32,943 nt of DNA from Chara braunii (Eukaryota; Streptophyta; Charophyceae; Charales; Characeae): the NCBI GenBank assembly GCA_003427395.1, contig BFEA01000112.1, positions 1,492,462 to 1,525,404 of the forward strand, read 5' to 3'. The notes under the pieces are model-generated. The model ran no database searches. It worked only from the letters and a program-made list of their open reading frames with translations, and was not told where the DNA came from. Shown here in pieces: positions 28,794 through 32,943 of the stretch (its first letter is position 1; every line of letters begins with the position of its first letter). The translations under genes were made by a program, and so were the position numbers.

Positions 28794-28795
<2 letters not shown>
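28701..28795 (-). repeat. 75-bp (TA)n-embedded unit, copy e
   Basis: CGAAACAGTTTGTCACAGCC to TTTGACG with GGGCAGTTCTATTTG doubled near the end, followed by (TA)n 28796-28849. Confidence 0.8.
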
Positions 28796-28844
<49 letters not shown>

Positions 28845-28852
<8 letters not shown>

Positions 28853-28921
28853 CTTCCCCGCCTCGCACTGGCAGGGGGAAAGGAGGAAAAAAAAAAAAAA
28901 GGCTCGTTCCCTGGTCCATAT
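28845..28921. repeat. 77-bp segment duplicated across the adapter (artefact)
   Basis: Identical in content to 28960-29036 (TATATATCCCCTTCCCCGCC ... CCTGGTCCATAT). The duplication probably arises from joining reads at the adapter and is not biological. Confidence 0.85.
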
Positions 28922-28959
28922 CTGTCTCTTATACACATCTAGATGTGTATAAGAGACAG
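28922..28959. other. Nextera mate-pair junction adapter contamination
   Basis: CTGTCTCTTATACACATCT (28922-28940) is followed directly by AGATGTGTATAAGAGACAG (28941-28959). These are the two Tn5 mosaic-end adapter halves as joined in Illumina Nextera mate-pair circles. The match is perfect over 38 bp. Any ORF through it (peptides VSYTHLDVYKRQ or LSLIHI) is an artefact. Confidence 0.99.
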
Positions 28960-29099
28960 TATATATATATCCCCTTCCCCGCCTCGCACTGGCAGGGGGA
29001 AAGGAGGAAAAAAAAAAAAAAGGCTCGTTCCCTGGTCCATATCTGGTACTGCGAAGGCCTACGGAGCCGGTGCTGCTCCCTTCGATCAGATTGGAGCTT

Positions 29100-29800
29100 T
29101 GTTCGTTCACAAAAAAAAAAAAAAGGGGGGGGGGGAAGGGGTCTGTTTTTCTTTATTTACGTGCGAATAGTTTTTGCCAATGCAAAACTCTCTGATAGGT
29201 GAGTTGATTAGAGAAGGTTCCAATTAGCATGGGGGGCAGAGAGAGGGGAAGAGAGAGGGGAGGAGAGGGGAGCGAAGCAAGAAAAAGGAGGAGGAGCAGG
29301 TGAGCGAGCCTGAAAACGAGCGCCGTTTTTGCCTTTCAGACTCGTTTTACAAATGCACAGAAAAAAAAACAAAGACAAATTCTTAACAAGATGCGGGTGG
29401 GGGTGCGGGGGGGGGGGGGGAGCGGAGGAGCATAGCAAGGGCAGTGGCAAAACAAAGCACCCATTTGCACCAAAAAAGAAAAAGAAAAAAGAAAAAAAGC
29501 AAAGATGTTGCATTAGGGCCCAATCCTCGAGGGGGGGAAAGGTGTAAAAAAAAAAAAAGAAGGACGAGGAATCAATGTCATATGTTTATAATCCTCTCGG
29601 TCTCTTTTCCCTCCCTCCTCCCTCGAGGGAAAAGTGACCACCTACCTTTTTTTGTGAGGGGCGCAAGAGTCGGCAGAACCCGTTTCCTGGCTAGAATCGA
29701 AGGTCGTTTTCCAGCAAAAAAAAAAAAAACAAAAAAAAACAAAAAAAAACGGAATAAGATAAAAACCCTTCGCGTCGACCACGTCCAAACAACGTAGTGA
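29100..29800. other. homopolymer-rich stretch, no gene seen
   Basis: A- and G-runs (29110-29137, 29409-29420, 29547-29558, 29716-29749) and a GA-rich patch (29230-29300). No domain is recognised in any frame. A retrocopy tail may underlie some A-runs, but no target duplications were found. Confidence 0.45.
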
Positions 29801-29802
29801 AT

Positions 29803-29995
29803 GCCACGTGTCCACTATGACTACTTATGGGTGATTGCCGCGTGTCCAGACGCCTGACACGTGTCATCCACGTATCATCGGATGGCTGCCACGAGTCGTC
29901 GACGTATTGGATGCCTGCCACGTGTCGCCCACGTGCGCAGACACGTGCCAGGTGTTCACTATCTCTAAATAACGGATTGAACGCCACGTGGACAG
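29803..29995 (+). promoter_or_regulatory. cluster of CACGTG(TC)-type motifs upstream of TRM10
   Basis: CCACGTGTC-like sequences occur at ~29807 and 29857, 29919, 29930, 29940 and 29983, with degenerate versions (CCGCGTGTC, CCACGTATC, CCACGAGTC) between them. They lie in a loosely repeated ~30-bp frame (GNNTGCCACGTGTCNNC). CACGTG is the core of plant G-box/ABRE sites bound by bZIP and bHLH factors, so this could be a control region 750-950 bp before the start codon. Function is inference. The array may simply be a degenerate tandem repeat. Confidence 0.4.
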
Positions 29996-30160
29996 TATGA
30001 CTAATGATGGATGAATGCGTGCCTCGTGTCCACTATGGCTAATAGTAATGATGGATAGTGAGGAATAACATGGTTGGAGCAGTGAATCTCGACGCATTGC
30101 AGCCAATTAGGAAGTTATGCCTTGTTAGGGTGGATGGACCAACAGGAAGGGGTATTGAAT

Positions 30161-30206
<46 letters not shown>
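30161..30206. repeat. (TGAT)n microsatellite upstream of TRM10
   Basis: About ten TGAT units, with further TGAT/TTGA runs at 30324-30384 and 30460-30494. The duplicated copy has the same runs, shorter, at 19459-19482, 19606-19628 and 19700-19730. Confidence 0.9.
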
Positions 30207-30461
30207 GGATTGATTGGTGCATGGCACGTGGTCAGGCCACGTGGTGGTCGTGGGAAATAAACGGTGTTGGTGGGAGGCGGGACTAAAAATCGGACGAACG
30301 GATGAGGGAGAAAATCAATCTGAAATCGGCCATTGATTGATTGGTTGATTGATTGGTTGATTGATTGATTGATTGATTGGTTGATGAAGAAGAACGGACA
30401 TGGAGAAAAAGGAGAGTGAAGAATGGAGGAGGGAGATCGACGATGATAGATTGACGGATGA

Positions 30462-30489
<28 letters not shown>

Positions 30490-30495
<6 letters not shown>

Positions 30496-30676
30496 GAAGA
30501 AGAAGAAAGGGGAAGGGAGGAGGGAGGAGGGAGGAGGAAGGAGGGAGAAGGAAGAAGAGGGAGAAGAGAGGAGGTGGAGAAGGAAGATGAGGGAGAAGGA
30601 AGAAGAGGGAGAAGGAAGAAGAGGGAGAAGGAAGAAGAGGGAGAAGAGAGGAGGTGGAGAAGGGAGGAGGGAGATG
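30490..30676. repeat. ~190-bp purine tract with GGGAGAAGGAAGAAGA repeats
   Basis: Almost pure A/G on the plus strand, built from an 18-bp motif repeated three times (30590-30650) and GGAGG runs. It lies 80-265 bp before the TRM10 start codon. A shorter relative is at 19738-19870 in the duplicate. Mirror-symmetric purine tracts can form triplex DNA. Whether this one does is untested. Confidence 0.85.
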
Positions 30677-30754
30677 GATAAATGCATCTGCTCCTTCTGC
30701 GCACCCACCATAGCCTACAAAAATAACATCGTTATCACTGTGACGAATGAATGA

Positions 30755-32683
30755 ATGAATGTTCAGGATGACGTGGCTGCTCCTCCTACGGATGCTGTCG
30801 AGACTGGGCACGGCGGGGTGGTGCTTGGCGATGTTGGCGGCAACCAAAAATTGATGGCGGGCGATAAAGCGAAGGAGGACGATGACGACGTCGTTGCTGC
30901 AGCCGTGGAGAGAGACAGAGGAGAGAGAGACAGAGTGAGAGACGAGGAGAGAGAAGAGGGGGGGCAGGGAAGAGAAGAGAGAGAGGATAGAGAGGATAAG
31001 CAAGCTGGGTTCGCCGCCATCGCTGCTGTTCCTGCTGCTCCACAGCTAGCACCAGCGGTAGGTAAGATGAAGGATACGATTGAGGATAAGATCGAAGATA
31101 AGGTCCAGGGTAAGGTGGAAGATACGAATGAGGACAAGGAGGGTGGTCAGGTGGAAAATAGTACTAGTAAGATGGAGGAGAGGGAGGAGGATAACCTTGA
31201 GGATAAGGTCAAGGAGGAGGAGAATAATAAGGAGGAGGATAAGATTGGGGATAAGGCGGAAGATAAGGTGGAAGATATGAAGGAGGAGGACAAGATTGAG
31301 GATAAGGTGGAAGACAAAGTGGACGATGATGAGATGGAGGATAAGGAGGAGGATAAGGTTGGGGATAAGATGGAAGAAGAGGATAACCTTGAGGATAAGG
31401 TCAAGGAGGAGGAGAATAATAAGGAGGAGGATAAGCTAGAGGATAAGATAGAGCATACGATTGAGGATAAGGTGGAAGATATTAAGGAGGAGAATAAGAT
31501 TGAGGATAAGATTGAGGATAAGATTGAGGATAAGATTGAGGATAAGATTGAGGATAAGGTGGGAGATAATGTGGACGATGATGAGATGGAGGATAAGGAG
31601 GAGGATAAGGTTGGGGATAAGATGGAAGAAGATAAGTTGGAAGAAGATAAGGATAAGGATAAGGCGTTATCAAGAACAGCAGTGAAGCGATTGCAAAAGC
31701 GGGAGTTGGTGCGAGAGAAGCACAGGCAGAAGAAGATGGCGGAGAAGGCAAAGAGGCAAGTGTTGAGGGAGAAGAGGCAAGAGGAGTACAAGGCGAAGAT
31801 GGAGGCCTTGTCACCTGAAGCGAGAGAAGCTTTGAAGATGTCGAAGATGGAGTTGCGCGAACGAAAGAGACAAGAGCGGATCGACTCCCGCGAGAGGCTC
31901 CTTCGTGCCCATCAATCTGGGCAGAGAGTGGTGATCGATCTAGAGTTCGCCTCCGACTTGACGCCTAATGAGTTGAAGAGCTTAGCGCAGCAAGTGATGT
32001 ACTGCTATGCGCTCAACATCCGATCTCCGGCGCCTTGTCAGCTATGGCTGACCGGATGCAAATCTCCGGTTTTTGAGCATTTGCAGAAAATCACGGGATT
32101 CGAACACTGGACCCTTTCGAGAGACCAAAGGCCGTACATCGACGTCTTCAAGGAGCGGAAGCTGGAGGATCTAGTGTACTTGACAGCCGATTCCCCGCAC
32201 ACGATCGACGATCTGGATCCCGACAAGGTCTATATAATCGGCGGGATCGTGGATCGGAATAGGTGTAAGCATGCCACACTCAACAAGGCCGTCGAACAGG
32301 GAATCGCCACGTGTAAGCTGCCCATCGCGGAGCACATGAAGCTGTCATCCTCTAGGGTTCTGACTGTCAATCAAGTGTTCGACATCCTGTTGAAGTACAT
32401 GGAGTACAGAGACTGGCGACGAGCGTTGGACACGTGTGTGCCTCTGCGCAAACGCGCGGCAGCAGAGGTAGAGGCGGAGGCGGAGGCGGAGGCGGAGGTA
32501 GAGGCGGAGGCGGAGGTGGAGGCGGAGGCGCAGGGGGAGGCGGAGGTAGAGGCGGAGGGAGAGGTAGAGGCGCAGGCTGCTGGAGGAGGAGGTGGTGCTG
32601 GATCTGAACCTGCTGGCGATGGCGATCGGGATTGCGACGGGGATCGCGATCGCGATGAGAGGGATGGAGGAGGATCGAGGTGA
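30755..32683 (+). CDS. TRM10: tRNA (guanine/adenine-N1-)-methyltransferase, TRM10 family
   Basis: 642 codons. The SPOUT-fold TRM10 domain spans residues ~390-567: VVIDLEF (392-398), YCYALNI, W..S.DQRPYID, LVYLTADSP, and IIGGIVDRN, whose Asp (residue 500) is the general base in yeast Trm10. LPIAEHMKLSSSRVLTVNQVFDIL and DWRRAL follow. The family methylates N1 of purine 9 in tRNA using S-adenosylmethionine. A basic coil (~304-388, RTAVKRLQKRELVREK) precedes it, as in Trm10, and probably binds tRNA. Unusual are a ~200-residue Glu/Asp/Lys repeat (105-303) and an A-E-V-E-A plus D-R-D tail (568-642). The start is the first ATG after an in-frame TGA at 30752. No intron is needed. The lack of disruption argues for function. 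Confidence 0.93.
   Translation: MNVQDDVAAPPTDAVETGHGGVVLGDVGGNQKLMAGDKAKEDDDDVVAAAVERDRGERDRVRDEEREEGGQGREEREDREDKQAGFAAIAAVPAAPQLAPAVGKMKDTIEDKIEDKVQGKVEDTNEDKEGGQVENSTSKMEEREEDNLEDKVKEEENNKEEDKIGDKAEDKVEDMKEEDKIEDKVEDKVDDDEMEDKEEDKVGDKMEEEDNLEDKVKEEENNKEEDKLEDKIEHTIEDKVEDIKEENKIEDKIEDKIEDKIEDKIEDKVGDNVDDDEMEDKEEDKVGDKMEEDKLEEDKDKDKALSRTAVKRLQKRELVREKHRQKKMAEKAKRQVLREKRQEEYKAKMEALSPEAREALKMSKMELRERKRQERIDSRERLLRAHQSGQRVVIDLEFASDLTPNELKSLAQQVMYCYALNIRSPAPCQLWLTGCKSPVFEHLQKITGFEHWTLSRDQRPYIDVFKERKLEDLVYLTADSPHTIDDLDPDKVYIIGGIVDRNRCKHATLNKAVEQGIATCKLPIAEHMKLSSSRVLTVNQVFDILLKYMEYRDWRRALDTCVPLRKRAAAEVEAEAEAEAEVEAEAEVEAEAQGEAEVEAEGEVEAQAAGGGGGAGSEPAGDGDRDCDGDRDRDERDGGGSR
31065..31663 (+). repeat. 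IEDK-type coding minisatellite in TRM10 N-terminus
   Basis: The 12-bp unit ATTGAGGATAAG is repeated five times at 31498-31557 and scattered elsewhere. Above it are longer duplications. One block (GATAACCTTGAGGATAAGG to AATAATAAGGAGGAGGATAAG) occurs at 31190-31243 and 31382-31432. Another (GTGGACGATGATGAGATGG to GGGGATAAGATGGAAGAAG) occurs at 31319-31380 and 31570-31631. All changes keep the frame. Confidence 0.9.
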
Positions 32684-32943
32684 TCGTGCAAGTAGAAGGG
32701 GGAGTTGTTGTGGAGGACCGCGGCCCGACAGGAGCTTAGTAGTACAAGACGAAGCTGCTGCGTAGGGAGCAATCGCGTACGGTGATCCGGGTGTGTGGCA
32801 GTCCTGACGTGGATGGAGGCAGGGTGGGGGGGGAGGGGGAAAGACAAGATTGTGTGATGATGATGATGAGGAGGAGGAGGAGGAGGAGGAGGGGGAGGTC
32901 CTCTTTGTCGGTCTTGTTATTAGAGCTGATGATGATTTGTGTG
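32684..32943. other. TRM10 3' flank with GAT/GAG repeats
   Basis: It contains (GAT)n-(GAG)n at 32856-32892 and no clear AATAAA polyadenylation signal before the window ends. Confidence 0.5.

Noticed and set aside
28543-29202. 219-codon open frame, plus strand
   Set aside because: It runs through (TA)n, the adapter junction and its artificial duplication. The peptide VSYTHLDVYKRQ is translated adapter.
30323-30494. CRISPR-like array
   Set aside because: It is a simple TGAT microsatellite with no spacers, in a eukaryotic context.
31147-31791. Ser/Leu-rich 214-codon frame opposite TRM10
   Set aside because: Antisense shadow of the IEDK coding repeat.

Overview
This is a repeat-dominated eukaryotic nuclear window. 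It holds one intact protein gene near the right edge, at 30755-32683: a TRM10-family tRNA m1G9/m1A9 methyltransferase. Almost everything else is layered non-LTR retrotransposon debris, SINE-like elements, a U2 snRNA retrocopy, fold-back elements and microsatellites. The U2 fragment at 25510 starts ATACCTTTCTCGG, which from memory is the green-plant form (the human form starts ATCGC). With the L1-like LINEs (zf-RVT tails) and CACGTG motifs this suggests a large-genome streptophyte. A charophyte such as Chara is my guess, not a demonstration. N-runs and a perfect Nextera mate-pair junction adapter show it is a short-read scaffold.

Left third (1-13.9 kb). A minus-strand tRNA-derived SINE lies at 1-360. 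A ~2.8 kb minus-strand retro-insertion (612-3431) is bounded by a 14-bp direct repeat. A ~460-bp SINE-like element (3548-4009) follows. Then comes a nest. An old minus-strand LINE (endonuclease and RT at 13643-12010; post-RT and zinc-finger part at 6470-4800) appears split by a 5'-truncated plus-strand LINE (6472-11600). That LINE is itself split by a 2.6 kb minus-strand element (7527-10137) with a 14-bp target-site duplication. The 2.6 kb element carries Asn-rich, non-LINE ORFs. Five unrelated bodies here share one ~55-bp 3'-terminal module able to form two stem-loops beside a poly(A) tail, and the plus-strand LINE carries part of it near its own 3' end. This shared tail is the most system-like feature in the window.

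Middle (13.8-25.5 kb). A 75-bp unit is embedded in (TA)n, interrupted by a 150-bp N gap. Next come long (GT)n, a mostly featureless stretch, and a decayed minus-strand gene of unknown family with an internal tandem duplication (16.4-18.06 kb). A dispersed repeat pair (18.6-19.2 and 24.6-25.2 kb) ends in tRNA-like sequence. Between them is a ~1.1 kb duplicate of the promoter and first 55 codons of the TRM10 gene, carrying a 218-bp fold-back element and cut off by a second 5'-truncated LINE (20.38-23.4 kb).

Right third. At 25.5-26.0 kb a U2 snRNA retrocopy and a tRNA-derived SINE sit side by side, separated by three copies of the same target sequence. Low-complexity DNA, more (TA)n-embedded units and the adapter artefact (28922-28959) follow. 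Then comes the TRM10 promoter region (CACGTG-rich array, TGAT microsatellite, ~190-bp purine tract) and the gene.
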